Shown piece after piece: positions 18,500 to 28,973 of a DNA stretch of 64,000 nucleotides. Under the pieces are notes generated by a model, which was not told the origin of the DNA, made no database searches, and worked only from the letters and a program-made list of their open reading frames with translations. Numbering within the stretch: the first letter of the stretch is position 1; every line of letters starts with the position of its first letter. Both the position numbers and the translations under genes were made by a program. Origin of the DNA: Photobacterium obscurum (GTDB taxonomy: Bacteria > Pseudomonadota > Gammaproteobacteria > Enterobacterales > Vibrionaceae); assembly GCF_026191635.1 (NCBI RefSeq), contig NZ_JAKRRW010000009.1, positions 152,471-216,470 on the forward strand, given 5' to 3'.

Positions 18500-19081
18500 T
18501 TAGAGACTAAGACAGGCTTCAGGTACGCTGCTTACCTTCGGGGTATCGATCTCTTTTAGTTCCGTAAGAACTTCTTCAGCCCAGCTGACCCAAGCTTGAC
18601 GGTTGTGGATATTTCTTCTTAGTGTCAGGCGGTTGAGGCGAGACTGGCGATCCAGATTTTGAGGATTCGCAAAGTATATTTTTTCCAGCTCGTCATAGTT
18701 GTTTAGTAACGTATGAGATTCCTGAATAAGAGCTTCAAGTTGCTTTTGCATTGGCTCGGAGTAATGAACACTACAAACAAGCAGCTTGGCTGATAACTCA
18801 TCGCGAGCGGCTGGATTTCGGGCAGGGGCTTGGAACCATTCGAACAGTGTCTGGCGTCCCAGATCGGTAATTGTGTAGACTTTACGATCTGGCTTGCCAG
18901 TCTGAGTTTCAACGCGGAAGGTAACCAGGTCGCTGTTGGTCATTCGATTTAGCTCACGGTACACCTGCTGGTGGCTGGCTTTCCAGAAAAAACCGATGCT
19001 TTGTGAGAATTCCTTGGTGATATCGTAACCAGATGCGTCACGACTGCTAAGTACCGTTAAGATTACGTGTGGTAGTGACAT
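18500..19081 (-). CDS. AphA-like PadR family transcriptional regulator
   Basis: A 193-residue PadR-type winged-helix regulator. The first 50 residues (MSLPHVILTVLSSRDASGYD, then a KASHQQVYRELNRM recognition region) are very close to Vibrio AphA, the low-cell-density master regulator of quorum sensing and virulence. The C-terminal coiled dimerisation part is more divergent, and the protein is about 14 residues longer than the AphA I remember (179). Whether this is the AphA orthologue or a paralogue needs a tree. It sits alone between a chemoreceptor and the hybrid kinase whose sensor resembles that receptor. Confidence 0.82.
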   Translation of the reverse strand: MSLPHVILTVLSSRDASGYDITKEFSQSIGFFWKASHQQVYRELNRMTNSDLVTFRVETQTGKPDRKVYTITDLGRQTLFEWFQAPARNPAARDELSAKLLVCSVHYSEPMQKQLEALIQESHTLLNNYDELEKIYFANPQNLDRQSRLNRLTLRRNIHNRQAWVSWAEEVLTELKEIDTPKVSSVPEACLSL

Positions 19082-19326
19082 TTTTTATCCCTTCTAAAAA
19101 TACAACATAAAGACTGGGTGTTTGTTGTTCGGCAGCGGCTTTTGGCTCTGCAACACCTCTCATGCAATCAATTGCTATGTCAATAATGCATTTTTATTAG
19201 GAATAAGTATTAAAGAAATGCGTAAAAATATGAACAGATTTTCCTGTGGCTCAATGTTCTGACTTTAGTTGTTAAATCTAAGTATGGGGAAGGGGAGCAG
19301 CGAATTAAAACAGAGAGAAGAATAAA
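19082..19326. other. Promoter region of the AphA-like gene
   Basis: About 245 bases of AT-rich sequence upstream of the regulator. No operator or second gene is evident. Confidence 0.4.
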
Positions 19327-19365
19327 GGATGTTTAGTATCTTATTGTAGAAGTTACTAAACATCC
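19327..19365 (-). terminator. Terminator of the response regulator-kinase operon
   Basis: Perfect 12-bp stem GGATGTTTAGTA / TACTAAACATCC. On the minus strand it is followed by TTTATTCTT. It lies 14 bases past the kinase stop. Confidence 0.85.
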
Positions 19366-19379
19366 CGTTTTGTTTTCGC

Positions 19380-22300
19380 CTAAAACTCTTCTTTGAGTTT
19401 TTCTATCGATGTGGGGTAGAGCTCCAGCAAGACGGCCGACAATGTCTCGAGTTCCTGTTCATCTGCCTCTTGCTTACAAGCGATTTCCAGCTCTTCGCAG
19501 GCTTTGCTGAGGGCGATTAGCCCTATGGCTCCGGCAGAGCTTTTAAGGCTATGGGCCGCGTCCCCAAGTTGTTGTGCCGAACGTTGGGGTTCAATTTCTT
19601 GGATTAGGGTGGCAGAACGCTGGTAAAATATGTTGACCATCTCGTGTACAAGCTCGTCACCAATTATCTGCCGGTCTTCCTCTAGTACTGATGGATCAAA
19701 AAGCGTTATATCCGGCTTGTCATAAGTGCAGCCGCTTGGGTCGCACTTGCTGGAATAGCCGTTATAGACATTAGCGATGATTGTTTTCAATTGATCAAAT
19801 TGTACCGGTTTGCCTAGAAAGCCATCGAGACCCGCTTCCAGATAAGATTCAATCTCTTGACGGAATACATGTGCAGAGAAGGCAATAGTGGGGATCCGGC
19901 GGTTCGCTTGCTCCCTTAATTGATGAGTCAGCGTAACGCCATCGGTATCCGGTAGATTAATATCCATCAAGATAATGTCGACATCATTATCCTTTATCGC
20001 GTGCTGCGCCATCTCTCCTGACATGGCAACGACAACTTTATGGCCAAGCTTATTCAGGAACCCTCGGGCAACCAAGACATTGGTTTCATTATCTTCTACC
20101 AGCAAGATATTCAATGCAGGAACCGATAGGGGAGTTGCTTCATCCGTTCCAATAAACTCACCTTGTTTAGCTGTATTTAACGGAAGAGTGAGAATAAACT
20201 GGCTACCGATATCCTGCTCACTTTGTAGTGATAACTCTCCGCCAAGCATTTCGGCGAATCTTTTGCTTATGGGTAAACCTAACCCGGTACCGCGTTCAGA
20301 ACGAGCAGCTTGTTCAAAAGGTTCAAAGATAACGGCCTGCTTATCTTTGGGAATTCCTTTACCTGTATCCAAAACTTCGAATTGAAGTAAAAAGCGATCT
20401 TTTGCCAGTTGCTCTTTCAGTTGCACTTTAACCGCGATATTTCCATTGTGGGTAAACTTTATCGCGTTACCTACTAAATTTATGAGTATTTGGATAATTT
20501 TATTGAAGTCGCCATACCAATAGTTTGGGACGTTACCAGCAATTGAAAAGCTCAGCTCAATATTCTTTTCCTTGGCTCTGGCCTTAAGCATATTGATCAC
20601 ATTAGCCACCAGAGAGCTAATGTGGAAATTGGTTTCATGAATATCGTAATGGCCGGCTTCGATTTTTGAATAATCCAGAACATTATTGAGTACGCCCATC
20701 AGAATTTCTCCGGACGAAATGATGGTCTTCGAATAATGCTTTTGCAGGCTGTTTAATGGGGTATTGTCAAGGAGCTGGAGTGTTCCCATGATCCCATTCA
20801 TCGGAGTGCGGATCTCGTGGCTCATATGGGCAAGGAACGTAGATTTAGCTTTGCTGGCCTGCTCAGCTTGCTCTCGTGCATTGGCATGTTTGATAACTTC
20901 ACTGTTAAGTGCTTCATTGGCCTCTGTAAGCTGCGCAGTACGATCATCTACCAGTTTTTGGAGTTCATTCTTATGTTCTTGTAGGGCTAATGCATTTTTC
21001 TTGAATACCGAGATAGCATCAGCAAGATGGCCGACCTCTTCGTTTTCACCTCGCGGAATATCAACAGAGAGGTCTCCGGCGGCCAGTTTTCGGATTGCTG
21101 CCGTCATACTGCCAGAAGCTTCCAGTACATCATCTTTTTCCAATAATAATGGGTCACTGGCTGTTGGATTATTTATTGTTGTCTGGGAAGCTTTTTGAGC
21201 AACGGCACCGTGAGTTGAGATCATTTCATTTGTGGTGATAACATCCGGATTTTTATTGGAATGATGTTTGATATCGTCCGTGATGTCGGCCGAGGCCTGA
21301 GATATTTCCAATGTCATTGATTGCAGGTAAATAATGAAGTTATTTACTGATTTGCCAATATCTCCCAACTCATCATGTGAGGTGATGTCAATTCTCGAGT
21401 TTAAGTCGGCTTCACCTGTCGATAATGTATCAATACGCTCTTTGAGGATCACGAGACCTTTAACAATTTTATTTATCGACAAGGTTGCTAATAATAGGGC
21501 GAATATTACTAATGTCGCAGAGGTAGCAATGCTCATGTACACTTTGTCGTTAAATATCTCCTCAGTTGCGTTGGTCAGCCCATCCTGAATACTGGTGAGA
21601 TCGCTATCATATGTACCCGTTGCAATTGTCCAGCCCCATTCCGGAAAAATATTTCTGGCGTAGACAAACTTGTTTTCAGCTTTCTGGGTAGTTGGATTTT
21701 TGTGAATCGTTTTTACAAAAGCCTCGGGATGTCCTTTAATTCGTGCCGCAATCTTCTGGGTTGTTGACGGGATAATTGTGCCGACGATTGATGAATCAGG
21801 ATGCGCCAGAATTCGACCATCTTTGTCCTGTACCCAGAAATAACCATTTTGACCGTATTTCGACGAACTGATGGTTTTAAGCGCGGCTTCTAGTTCATCA
21901 TGGCGAAGGGTACTGACGTATTCACCGGTTGCAATCACCAGATTTAATGGCTCGAAGTAGAAAGATGCCGTCAGTTTTTCTTCGATTTTATTGGTTACTG
22001 GATTCAAATAATGGTAACTGGTAAATCCAATAGAATCAGCTTTGGCCGAATTGACAATATTTTGCGCGTAATAGTTACCATTGCTGTCTTTTTTGTTATA
22101 GGCATTGGTTCCAATAATACTGGATTTGATCCCGTTTGCTTTGTTAACGATAGAGGTGGCGTCATACGCAAAAATATATCGGCCATTGCCCCAACGATAT
22201 TGGTTGATAAAAGCATGAATAGAGGTTTGGGCTTCAGCGACAGAATCACTGTTGTCGTAAATACTATTAATCGTGTCTCTGAATGCCGTGATATCCGTGG

Positions 22301-22547
22301 CTAGCTCTGCTTTGATGCTCTCTAGGTTCGAATTTTCATAGTAATAGGACAGAGAGCGGGTAACAGTATCTACCTGGCCTTTTAAGTTATCATTTAATAA
22401 CTTTGCGACCTTTTCACTCACATTGTTTTGCTCTGCCTCAAGAACAGACTTTTCCGTATTGATCAGGCTAGTAATAAAAAAGCCACTCACGGTGAGCAAT
22501 GATACACACATGATGAGTGAAAGCTTGGCCCGAATTGTGAGGTTCAT
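19380..22547 (-). CDS. Hybrid sensor histidine kinase with chemoreceptor-derived sensor (TorS/ArcB-type phosphorelay)
   Basis: A 1055-residue inner-membrane kinase. In order: TM at about 8-28, double-Cache periplasmic sensor 30-335, TM 338-358, first HAMP 358-410, a linker of decayed chemoreceptor sequence (about 429-482), second HAMP 483-530, coiled coil, HisKA with H577 (SHEIRTP), HATPase (NAIKF, DTGKGI, GTGLGL), receiver with D862 (MDINLPD), and Hpt with H999 (AAHSLKSS). The start MNLTIRAKL is chosen because it matches the chemoreceptor start and follows the response regulator stop by four bases. An upstream in-frame start at 22586 would overlap that gene. The sensor half is a paralogue of the chemoreceptor at 16232-18307. 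Output is presumably the adjacent TorR-like regulator. Confidence 0.92.
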   Translation of the reverse strand: MNLTIRAKLSLIMCVSLLTVSGFFITSLINTEKSVLEAEQNNVSEKVAKLLNDNLKGQVDTVTRSLSYYYENSNLESIKAELATDITAFRDTINSIYDNSDSVAEAQTSIHAFINQYRWGNGRYIFAYDATSIVNKANGIKSSIIGTNAYNKKDSNGNYYAQNIVNSAKADSIGFTSYHYLNPVTNKIEEKLTASFYFEPLNLVIATGEYVSTLRHDELEAALKTISSSKYGQNGYFWVQDKDGRILAHPDSSIVGTIIPSTTQKIAARIKGHPEAFVKTIHKNPTTQKAENKFVYARNIFPEWGWTIATGTYDSDLTSIQDGLTNATEEIFNDKVYMSIATSATLVIFALLLATLSINKIVKGLVILKERIDTLSTGEADLNSRIDITSHDELGDIGKSVNNFIIYLQSMTLEISQASADITDDIKHHSNKNPDVITTNEMISTHGAVAQKASQTTINNPTASDPLLLEKDDVLEASGSMTAAIRKLAAGDLSVDIPRGENEEVGHLADAISVFKKNALALQEHKNELQKLVDDRTAQLTEANEALNSEVIKHANAREQAEQASKAKSTFLAHMSHEIRTPMNGIMGTLQLLDNTPLNSLQKHYSKTIISSGEILMGVLNNVLDYSKIEAGHYDIHETNFHISSLVANVINMLKARAKEKNIELSFSIAGNVPNYWYGDFNKIIQILINLVGNAIKFTHNGNIAVKVQLKEQLAKDRFLLQFEVLDTGKGIPKDKQAVIFEPFEQAARSERGTGLGLPISKRFAEMLGGELSLQSEQDIGSQFILTLPLNTAKQGEFIGTDEATPLSVPALNILLVEDNETNVLVARGFLNKLGHKVVVAMSGEMAQHAIKDNDVDIILMDINLPDTDGVTLTHQLREQANRRIPTIAFSAHVFRQEIESYLEAGLDGFLGKPVQFDQLKTIIANVYNGYSSKCDPSGCTYDKPDITLFDPSVLEEDRQIIGDELVHEMVNIFYQRSATLIQEIEPQRSAQQLGDAAHSLKSSAGAIGLIALSKACEELEIACKQEADEQELETLSAVLLELYPTSIEKLKEEF

Positions 22548-22551
22548 GGGT

Positions 22552-23283
22552 TTAAATAACTTCGGGTGCAAAAAGGTAGCCCTCACCGTGAACGGTAATA
22601 AAGATCTTGGGGTTTTTGATACTCTCTTCCATTTTGTTTCTAAGCCGGCGGATCAACACATCGATAGTGCGATCACTGGGCGTGTCTACTCGGTGAGAGA
22701 TCAGGTTTAGAAGCCTGTCTCGGCCTAGCACACGGTTGGGGTGGGTGATGAAAGCCACCAGCAATTCATATTCAGCTTTGGTGAGCTTGACCATTTCACT
22801 GCCTTTTAACAACTGGCGCTGGGCAACATCAAATTCAAAGTCCAAGAAGCAGAAACGACTGTCATCTTTTTCTAACTGTGACCAAGCCGCTTCAGCCTGA
22901 TCCAAAGCATCTCGGGTAAGCTGGATACGCCATAATAAGTTTTTTGCACGAACGAGCAGTTCTCGTGGCTCAACAGGTTTAGTTACATAGTCATCGGCGC
23001 CCATTTCGAGCCCTAAAATTCGGTCAATGGGATCAGTGCGTCCGGTAACCATGATAATTGCAATGTCTGATGTGTTTCTTACCTCGCGGGTCAGTTGTAT
23101 TCCGTCTTCGCCGGGCAAATTGATATCCAGCAGGATCAAATCAATTTTTTCTTTGCTTAGGATCTCTTTCATCACCGTTCCGTTATCAGCCTCGAAAACG
23201 GTGTGGCCAGCTTGGGCGAAGTGGCCCTTAATTTTGATCCGAACAATTGGGTCGTCTTCTACAATCAAGATCTTATAAGTCAT
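22552..23283 (-). CDS. OmpR family response regulator (TorR-like)
   Basis: A 243-residue DNA-binding response regulator. The receiver domain (1-120) has the acidic pair E9/D10/D11, the phospho-acceptor D53 in LLDINLP, and VTGRTD and VTKP later. The winged helix follows at about 145-240 ([13 protein letters not shown], then [15 protein letters not shown]). The receiver strongly resembles E. coli TorR, including the [16 protein letters not shown] stretch and KNLLWRI linker. The ATG at 23283 is preferred over one 21 bases upstream because it matches the TorR start. It is the first gene of an operon with the hybrid kinase. No torA or other anaerobic reductase is nearby, so the target genes are elsewhere. 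Confidence 0.92.
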   Translation of the reverse strand: MTYKILIVEDDPIVRIKIKGHFAQAGHTVFEADNGTVMKEILSKEKIDLILLDINLPGEDGIQLTREVRNTSDIAIIMVTGRTDPIDRILGLEMGADDYVTKPVEPRELLVRAKNLLWRIQLTRDALDQAEAAWSQLEKDDSRFCFLDFEFDVAQRQLLKGSEMVKLTKAEYELLVAFITHPNRVLGRDRLLNLISHRVDTPSDRTIDVLIRRLRNKMEESIKNPKIFITVHGEGYLFAPEVI

Positions 23284-23304
23284 ATTTTCTCTGTATACAG
23301 CCAT

Positions 23305-23614
23305 GTTTTACAGCAAGGGATAGCCCCAAAGATATTGCTTTCGTGCGCCGTACGTAGTGGTTCATTGTTATTCGTGATAGGAATAATAACACATATTAAA
23401 TATGTCTATTGTTATCAAACACAAATGCACGGCATAAAGGTGGAATATTTCGTTACTTACGAATAGTAAAACTTATAGATCAGATAGTTGCGATGCTCGT
23501 TTATTGCGCAATTTAACTAATGGCGTTCAAATAGCACTCAAGTAAGGGGGGGGTAAGACCGGTGACAATATACGGATACCCAGAAGGTGGTATATTTAGT
23601 GAAGTTAACAAAAA
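23305..23614. other. Intergenic region between chemoreceptor and response regulator
   Basis: About 310 bases that should carry the promoter of the response regulator-kinase operon (minus strand). A GGGGGGG run lies near 23547. No gene or clear operator is seen. Confidence 0.4.
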
Positions 23615-23643
23615 AGCGGCTACCTTGAAGTAAGGTAGCCGCT
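23615..23643 (-). terminator. Terminator of the second chemoreceptor gene
   Basis: AGCGGCTACCTT / AAGGTAGCCGCT with a five-base loop. On the minus strand it is followed by TTTTTTG. Confidence 0.9.
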
Positions 23644-23675
23644 ATTGCCGTGTGTGTTGAGTAGGGGGGAGGGAA

Positions 23676-25364
23676 TTAGCTCGTTTTGAACTGGCCGACG
23701 AGTTGCTTCAGCTCGGTGCCTGCATGATTTAGCTCGCTGACAACCTGCTCGGAGCTACTGCTAGAGTGGATCAAGTCCGTTACGATGTCTTGAATGGCAA
23801 CCATGTTACGGTTGATCTCATCGGTGACAGAACTCTGCTCGGTAGCCGCAGTGGCAATTTGGCTGGTCATGTCATTGATGGCTTCGACTGCGCCAGTCAC
23901 TGAAGATAGGCTGTCAGTGATTGAGTTGGCTGCACCCACTGCTTCGTGACAGGTTGACTGGCTATGAGTCATCGATGAGACGGCTTGAGCAACTAAGGTA
24001 TGAAGTTCGTCTAGCATCTCTTTGATCTCTTGAGTACTAGACTGAGTACGACTAGCCAGCCCGCGGACCTCGTCGGCAACCACAGCAAAGCCTCGGCCCT
24101 GTTCGCCGGCACGTGCTGCTTCGATAGCGGCGTTCAGTGCCAGCAGGTTAGTTTGCTCAGCAATTTCACCGATTACTTTCAGTACATTATCAATTTTCTG
24201 TGATTGCTGGTTTAGCGAATCAATATGCTGAGCGGCCTGATCGACCTCATCAACTAATGCCGTAATTGAAACAACAGAGGCATCTACCCGTTGCTGGGCA
24301 ACATGGGAATCTCCGCTGGCATTGCTCGTTGCATTGGATACTTCATTTGCATTCATTGCGACTTCACTTGCTGCAGAGCTCATTTCAGTAACAGCCGTAA
24401 CGATCTGCTCGGTTTCGTTATTGTGCTCTTGAAGCTGCTGCGTCAAGCGAATTGTCTGATCATGGATATTATTGGCAGCGCCACTAACATTGTCAGTAAC
24501 ATCAGAAACCTGGGTGATAATACCCTGTAGCTTGGCAACGAAACGGTTGAATGCATCACCAAGCTGCGCAATTTCATCATGACCATGAACATCTAGGCGG
24601 CGGGTTAAATCGCCTTCGCCATCAGCAATTTCATTCAGGGTGTCAGCCATATTTTGCACGGGGCGAGTCATGCGGTTAGCGACGTATAAGATAGAAATGA
24701 TCGTTAATACAGCCAGTATCAGAGAGCTTAAGAAGACCAGCTCGAATCTTTCGTTCATACTCGCTAAAGCCTGCTTACGGTAAACATTGACTTCGGCATC
24801 AATATCATCAATGTATAAGCCGGTACCAATGAACCATTGGCCATTGTTGACACTGGCAGAGTAGCTCAGCTTTGGCTGAGGTTGGCCTCCATTGCTCTTG
24901 GGGTAGCTGTAAGCCACAAACCCACCGCCACCTTGAGCCGCGCGAATAAGCTCTTGGATATAGGCAACACCGTTTACATCGCGGAGGCTGATACGGCTTT
25001 GGCCATGGTTTTGTGGTGCGGTTGCATGAGCTTGGTTTACACCTTTCATATCATAAATGAAGAAGTAGCCAGACTGATCCTCTGCGAAACGAAGCGGCGT
25101 CAGTAGTGCGCGAATTTTCTCTAGTGCTACTGCAGGGTTACTATTTTCGGCAATAATTCCGTCAACTGCGTACTTTGCGATGGTGGTGGCATCTTTCAGT
25201 TGATTTTTGCGTTCTAAAACCATTCCTTCCTTGTAATGGATGACCTCATCTTCCAAGGCTTTTTTCTCAAGGGTTACGACAATCCCTATCGCAACACTCA
25301 TGATGACAAATACTGGCAACAAGCTAAGTAATAGCAGCTTGCTTTTTAATTTTAGTTTTTTCAT
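23676..25364 (-). CDS. Methyl-accepting chemotaxis protein with single Cache domain
   Basis: A 562-residue chemoreceptor. It has an N-terminal TM at about 8-30, a periplasmic single-Cache domain ([15 protein letters not shown] near 101-115, [14 protein letters not shown] near 175-188), a second TM at about 200-225, HAMP, and a standard signalling domain with the tip [20 protein letters not shown]. The start MKKLKLKSK is chosen because the hydrophobic anchor begins there; the upstream in-frame extension (to 25466) looks non-coding. No C-terminal NWETF-type pentapeptide for CheR docking is visible. It is transcribed alone and closed by its own terminator. Confidence 0.92.
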   Translation of the reverse strand: MKKLKLKSKLLLLSLLPVFVIMSVAIGIVVTLEKKALEDEVIHYKEGMVLERKNQLKDATTIAKYAVDGIIAENSNPAVALEKIRALLTPLRFAEDQSGYFFIYDMKGVNQAHATAPQNHGQSRISLRDVNGVAYIQELIRAAQGGGGFVAYSYPKSNGGQPQPKLSYSASVNNGQWFIGTGLYIDDIDAEVNVYRKQALASMNERFELVFLSSLILAVLTIISILYVANRMTRPVQNMADTLNEIADGEGDLTRRLDVHGHDEIAQLGDAFNRFVAKLQGIITQVSDVTDNVSGAANNIHDQTIRLTQQLQEHNNETEQIVTAVTEMSSAASEVAMNANEVSNATSNASGDSHVAQQRVDASVVSITALVDEVDQAAQHIDSLNQQSQKIDNVLKVIGEIAEQTNLLALNAAIEAARAGEQGRGFAVVADEVRGLASRTQSSTQEIKEMLDELHTLVAQAVSSMTHSQSTCHEAVGAANSITDSLSSVTGAVEAINDMTSQIATAATEQSSVTDEINRNMVAIQDIVTDLIHSSSSSEQVVSELNHAGTELKQLVGQFKTS

Positions 25365-25560
25365 GACAACACGGACTCTTCTACATTCGTAATTATAATA
25401 TTCGGGTTTTGCATCTTTCCCGCTTAATATATCGGCGTTAGGTATACAATCTTTATAGGGTGTCATGCTATTTGGACAGAGTGAGTGACAAAACTTGGTA
25501 GAAGCTCACATTTAGCGTGCTTAAGCAACAGTAAAAGCAAAGGATTGCAGGCAAAAAAAC

Positions 25561-25587
25561 GGTAAGCCATCACAATGATGACTTACC
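25561..25587 (-). terminator. Terminator of yidE
   Basis: GGTAAGYCATCA / TGATGRCTTACC stem with a three-base loop. On the minus strand it is followed by GTTTTTTT. It lies about 30 bases past the yidE stop. Confidence 0.9.
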
Positions 25588-25617
25588 GATACTGCATTTC
25601 TTTTGGGGGCGGGAAGG

Positions 25618-27276
25618 CTACATCGTCCAGAGGAGTATGGCGAGTAACTGAGGAGACAAAATGCGTAAACACATAACCAGAGGGTAAACCGTTGCATAGG
25701 ATAGCGCCGAAGCACCACTGGTTGCATGCAGGCCATTGGCAAAAGCAAGAGCCGGTGGATCGGTCATTGAGCCAGCCAGCATGCCGCAGATGGTGAGGTA
25801 GTTAAGTTGACCAAACAATCGAGCAATAATACCGACAGTGATTAAGGGGATACCGGTAATGAGTATCCCGTAGCCCATCCAGCTTAGTCCGTCGCCATTG
25901 ACTAAGGTATCGACAAAACCGCCACCAGACTTCAGGCCTACAACTGCGAGGAACAGGACAATACCGATTTCACGTAGGGCAAGGTTGGCACTTGGCGGCA
26001 TAAACCAATACAGCTTGCCGATACTTCCGATACGGGCGAGGATCAGCGCTACGATCAGCGGGCCACCCGCAAGGCCGAGTTTGATAGCAGCTGGAAAGCC
26101 GGGTAGGTAGAAGGGAATAGATCCCAGCAATACTCCCAGTCCAATCCCTACGAATACCGGAAGCATCTGTACCTGTTGCAGTTTTTGATGGGCGTTGCCA
26201 ACGATACCACTGACAGCCTCGATGGCTTCCTGACGGCCGACTAAATTTAAAATATCACCAAACTGCAGGGTAGATTGACTGGTTGGTACCAGCTCGACAC
26301 CAGCACGGTTCAAGCGTGAGACGACCACATCGTATTTCTCTTTTAAATCAAGATCGCGGATTTTTTTGCCCAAGACGATTTCGTTGGTGACAACCAGGCG
26401 TTGGACCCGAAGTTCCGTACCACGGGTAGACAGTGAGGCATCAACTTCCTCCCCAATAACCAAACGTGCCTTTTCGAGCGCCGCTTTATCACCCACTAAA
26501 TGCAGCAGATCATTGGTTTCGATATGCGTATCTTGTTTTGGTACGTAGAGGTGGTTTTCACGCTTTAAACGCGAGCACACGATATCGCCTTCGGTAAGGG
26601 CCGGTACATCTTTAAGTTGCAATCCATTGAGGTTGGGATTTTTGACCGCAACATTGATGGTATGAAGGCTTTCTTTTTTATGGCCATTGTGAATTTCGAA
26701 GTCATCCGCTTCTTTGTCCACGTCAACGCGAAATGCCAACCGTAGAATCCACATGGTTAGTAAAATGCCACAAATGCCAAACGGATAGGCGACGGCATAA
26801 CCCATACCGGTGAGATCGAGCATACCTTCCTGGGCACCTAACTCTGAAAGGATTTGTTGCCCGGCACCCAGCGAGGGGGTGTTGGTGACAGCACCGGAAA
26901 AGACCCCGAGAATAACGGGTAAAGGCACATCAAAGATATGATAGAGGGCAATGGTTACTAGGCAGCCGAGCAAAACAATCAGCGCGGCAAAACCGTTAAG
27001 TTTCAGGCCTGAGCTTCTCAGGGAAGCAAAGAAACCCGGACCGACCTGGATACCGATGGTGTAGACAAAGAGGATAAGACCAAATTCTTGAATAAAGTGC
27101 AGGGTGTTTGAATCGAGAGCGATGCCCCATGAGTCGGTAAAGTGACCCACGAAAATGCCGCCAAACAGCACTCCCCCGATCCCTAAACCGACGCCATAGA
27201 TACGCCAATTCCCAATCCATAGCCCAAGCACCGCTACCAACGCAAGAATGCTGATAGAGAGCGCAATGTCACTCAT
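25618..27276 (-). CDS. yidE: YidE family putative transporter (AspT/YidE-YbjL duplication, TrkA-C domains)
   Basis: A 552-residue inner-membrane protein closely resembling E. coli YidE along its whole length. A membrane half carries [19 protein letters not shown] near residues 58-76. Two TrkA-C (RCK-C) domains occupy the middle (about 190-370). A second membrane half contains the [14 protein letters not shown] and [11 protein letters not shown] motifs. The aspartate:alanine exchanger AspT belongs to the same family, but the YidE substrate is unknown. The ATG at 27276 has a good AGGAG site; an upstream in-frame start at 27402 is unlikely. It is a monocistronic unit. Confidence 0.93.
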   Translation of the reverse strand: MSDIALSISILALVAVLGLWIGNWRIYGVGLGIGGVLFGGIFVGHFTDSWGIALDSNTLHFIQEFGLILFVYTIGIQVGPGFFASLRSSGLKLNGFAALIVLLGCLVTIALYHIFDVPLPVILGVFSGAVTNTPSLGAGQQILSELGAQEGMLDLTGMGYAVAYPFGICGILLTMWILRLAFRVDVDKEADDFEIHNGHKKESLHTINVAVKNPNLNGLQLKDVPALTEGDIVCSRLKRENHLYVPKQDTHIETNDLLHLVGDKAALEKARLVIGEEVDASLSTRGTELRVQRLVVTNEIVLGKKIRDLDLKEKYDVVVSRLNRAGVELVPTSQSTLQFGDILNLVGRQEAIEAVSGIVGNAHQKLQQVQMLPVFVGIGLGVLLGSIPFYLPGFPAAIKLGLAGGPLIVALILARIGSIGKLYWFMPPSANLALREIGIVLFLAVVGLKSGGGFVDTLVNGDGLSWMGYGILITGIPLITVGIIARLFGQLNYLTICGMLAGSMTDPPALAFANGLHATSGASALSYATVYPLVMCLRILSPQLLAILLWTM

Positions 27277-27916
27277 GGTGAGTCTCCTAGTTAATAAAAA
27301 TCTTTTTCCACCGATGATTGGAGTTACGATCGCTAGATGCTCACTGGAGAGCGATGTTAGTAAACAGCATCGGTGTGTTGGCAACAATCCGTCGGACGGC
27401 ATTGTGGCGCCAGGGGTAGGCGAATGAACTCAGTAAAGACTGATTTCGTAGCGGGTAACGAAAGGAGTGGTTAGGGAGTTTTGTCTACAGCTGGTGGAAT
27501 CTCTTTGTATTCATATTTTCATAGCACATTGATAAGTTGAATAATTATCAATGTAGTATGCCCTGTTGGGATGTTGCCTTAACTTATTGAATATTAATAC
27601 CTTAAATGGCATATGGATTTAAGAGGTGATATACAAAAGTGTGCAGTGCGCCTGAATAAAAAATGAGATAGATAAGCAGCTGTTAAATAAAGGTAACAAT
27701 TGTGTGATAAATAAAGTTGCAATAAACAGCAGGTATCGGGAATATTTTTTAGGGGTGTTAGATAAACTCTATTAGTGGCATTACAAGTTAATACAAATCT
27801 GAATTTGTTTAATCACAGAGTTATGAATAAAATTTTTCTTTTGGGCTAGTTCCCCCTGCCATAGTAACTAATTTTAAGTTGCTTGCCGCATGAAATTTAT
27901 ATACGCGAGAGAGTTT
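27277..27916. other. Long intergenic region upstream of yidE and the small membrane protein
   Basis: About 640 bases. The half near yidE is GC-balanced and presumably carries its promoter. The other half (27540-27880) is very AT-rich. I see no gene, clear terminator or repeat. Confidence 0.45.
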
Positions 27917-28180
27917 ATGTATCAAGAGGCCAGTAAGTCTCTTACAGACCAAAATTTAACTTTTCTGTTAAATCCATTTGAATATGAAGAGGTTAGGGAG
28001 AGTTTTGCTGTAAGAAAAAGTGAGGAATCCAAAAGCACTCTCTTGGAATACATTACTACGGAGCAGGTTACTTTTATGACTGGTTCGGTGTTTGGCCTAT
28101 TATCTTTTTTTCTCATAGTATTATTAGTGAAAGAGAGTGTTGGCTCTTTAATCTCTTTATCTAAGTCGAGAAATAAATAA
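27917..28180 (+). CDS. Small single-TM membrane protein
   Basis: An 87-residue protein, polar for the first 50 residues, with one hydrophobic segment at about 53-74 (FMTGSVFGLLSFFLIVLLV) and a basic tail. The ATG at 27917 follows GAGAG at a normal distance; the ATG at 27890 has no ribosome site. The codon content is AT-rich compared with its neighbours. I do not recognise the family. It has its own terminator and stands alone between yidE and nrdJ. Confidence 0.5.
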   Translation: MYQEASKSLTDQNLTFLLNPFEYEEVRESFAVRKSEESKSTLLEYITTEQVTFMTGSVFGLLSFFLIVLLVKESVGSLISLSKSRNK

Positions 28181-28214
28181 AGCCCCATATCCAGTCTATC
28201 TCTAGCGCTATAAG

Positions 28215-28241
28215 AAAAAAGCCACCGGAAGGTAGCTTTTT
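28215..28241. terminator. Bidirectional terminator between the small protein and nrdJb
   Basis: AAAAAGC-CACC / GGT-AGCTTTTT with a short loop, between convergent genes. A and T tracts fit both directions. Confidence 0.75.
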
Positions 28242-28268
28242 ATATTTCAAATTAGAGTGGATTGGCTA

Positions 28269-28955
28269 TTATCCGCACTTAGAGTCGCCGCAATTCAGGC
28301 AAGTCTGACAACCGTCTTTAACGATCACTGCCTTGTTGTGGCACTTGTAGCAAAGCGTTGCGCTCGGCGGAAAGTTACCTGTATCCTGTTCTTCTTCAGG
28401 CTTTGCTTCAAGCTCTGCTTTCTTGGCATCAAGGAAGGCCTGCTGATGTTCGTCGACTTCAGGTTTGCCTAGCATGCCAATTTCAGTTAGGTGTTGCTCG
28501 ATCACGTTGCCGATTTCAGCAATAAGCGAAGGAACATACTTACCTTTGTTCCAGTAACCACCGCGGGGATCGAATACAGAGCGCAGCTCTTCAACGAGGA
28601 ACGTACAATCACCACCTTTACGGAATACCGCCGACATAATACGTGTCAGCGCGACAATCCACTGGTAGTGCTCAAGGCTCTTTGAGTTGATAAACACTTC
28701 AAATGGACGGCGAACTTCATGCTCGGTTCCTTCGTTCAACACGACATCATTGATGGTGATGAACAGCGAGTGCTCAGAAATATGTTCCGGTGTCTTTAGC
28801 TTATAAGTTGTACCCAGCAGCTTCTCAGGTCGAGGCATGTCTTCATGCATGTGCACAACTTCAACTTCTGGTTGTGCCGGTTCAGGCTGCTGAACCTCTT
28901 GTTCCTGGCTTTTTACTTTGAAGCCAACAATTTTGCTGTCAATTTTTTTGACCAT
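28269..28955 (-). CDS. nrdJb: NrdJb: C-terminal (TSCPD, zinc-ribbon) subunit of B12-dependent ribonucleotide reductase
   Basis: A 228-residue protein holding what is usually the C-terminal part of class II ribonucleotide reductase. It has a TSCPD-type domain (about 100-170) and a terminal cysteine-rich tail with CYKCH, CQTCLNCG and the final CGDSKCG. The tail cysteines are expected to shuttle electrons to the active site. It lies 18 bases downstream of nrdJa with a ribosome site AAGGTACAGG. The split into NrdJa and NrdJb is known from Pseudomonas aeruginosa, so this is a genuine two-gene form and not a frameshift. Confidence 0.85.
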   Translation of the reverse strand: MVKKIDSKIVGFKVKSQEQEVQQPEPAQPEVEVVHMHEDMPRPEKLLGTTYKLKTPEHISEHSLFITINDVVLNEGTEHEVRRPFEVFINSKSLEHYQWIVALTRIMSAVFRKGGDCTFLVEELRSVFDPRGGYWNKGKYVPSLIAEIGNVIEQHLTEIGMLGKPEVDEHQQAFLDAKKAELEAKPEEEQDTGNFPPSATLCYKCHNKAVIVKDGCQTCLNCGDSKCG

Positions 28956-28973
28956 GATTAAATGACCTGTACC

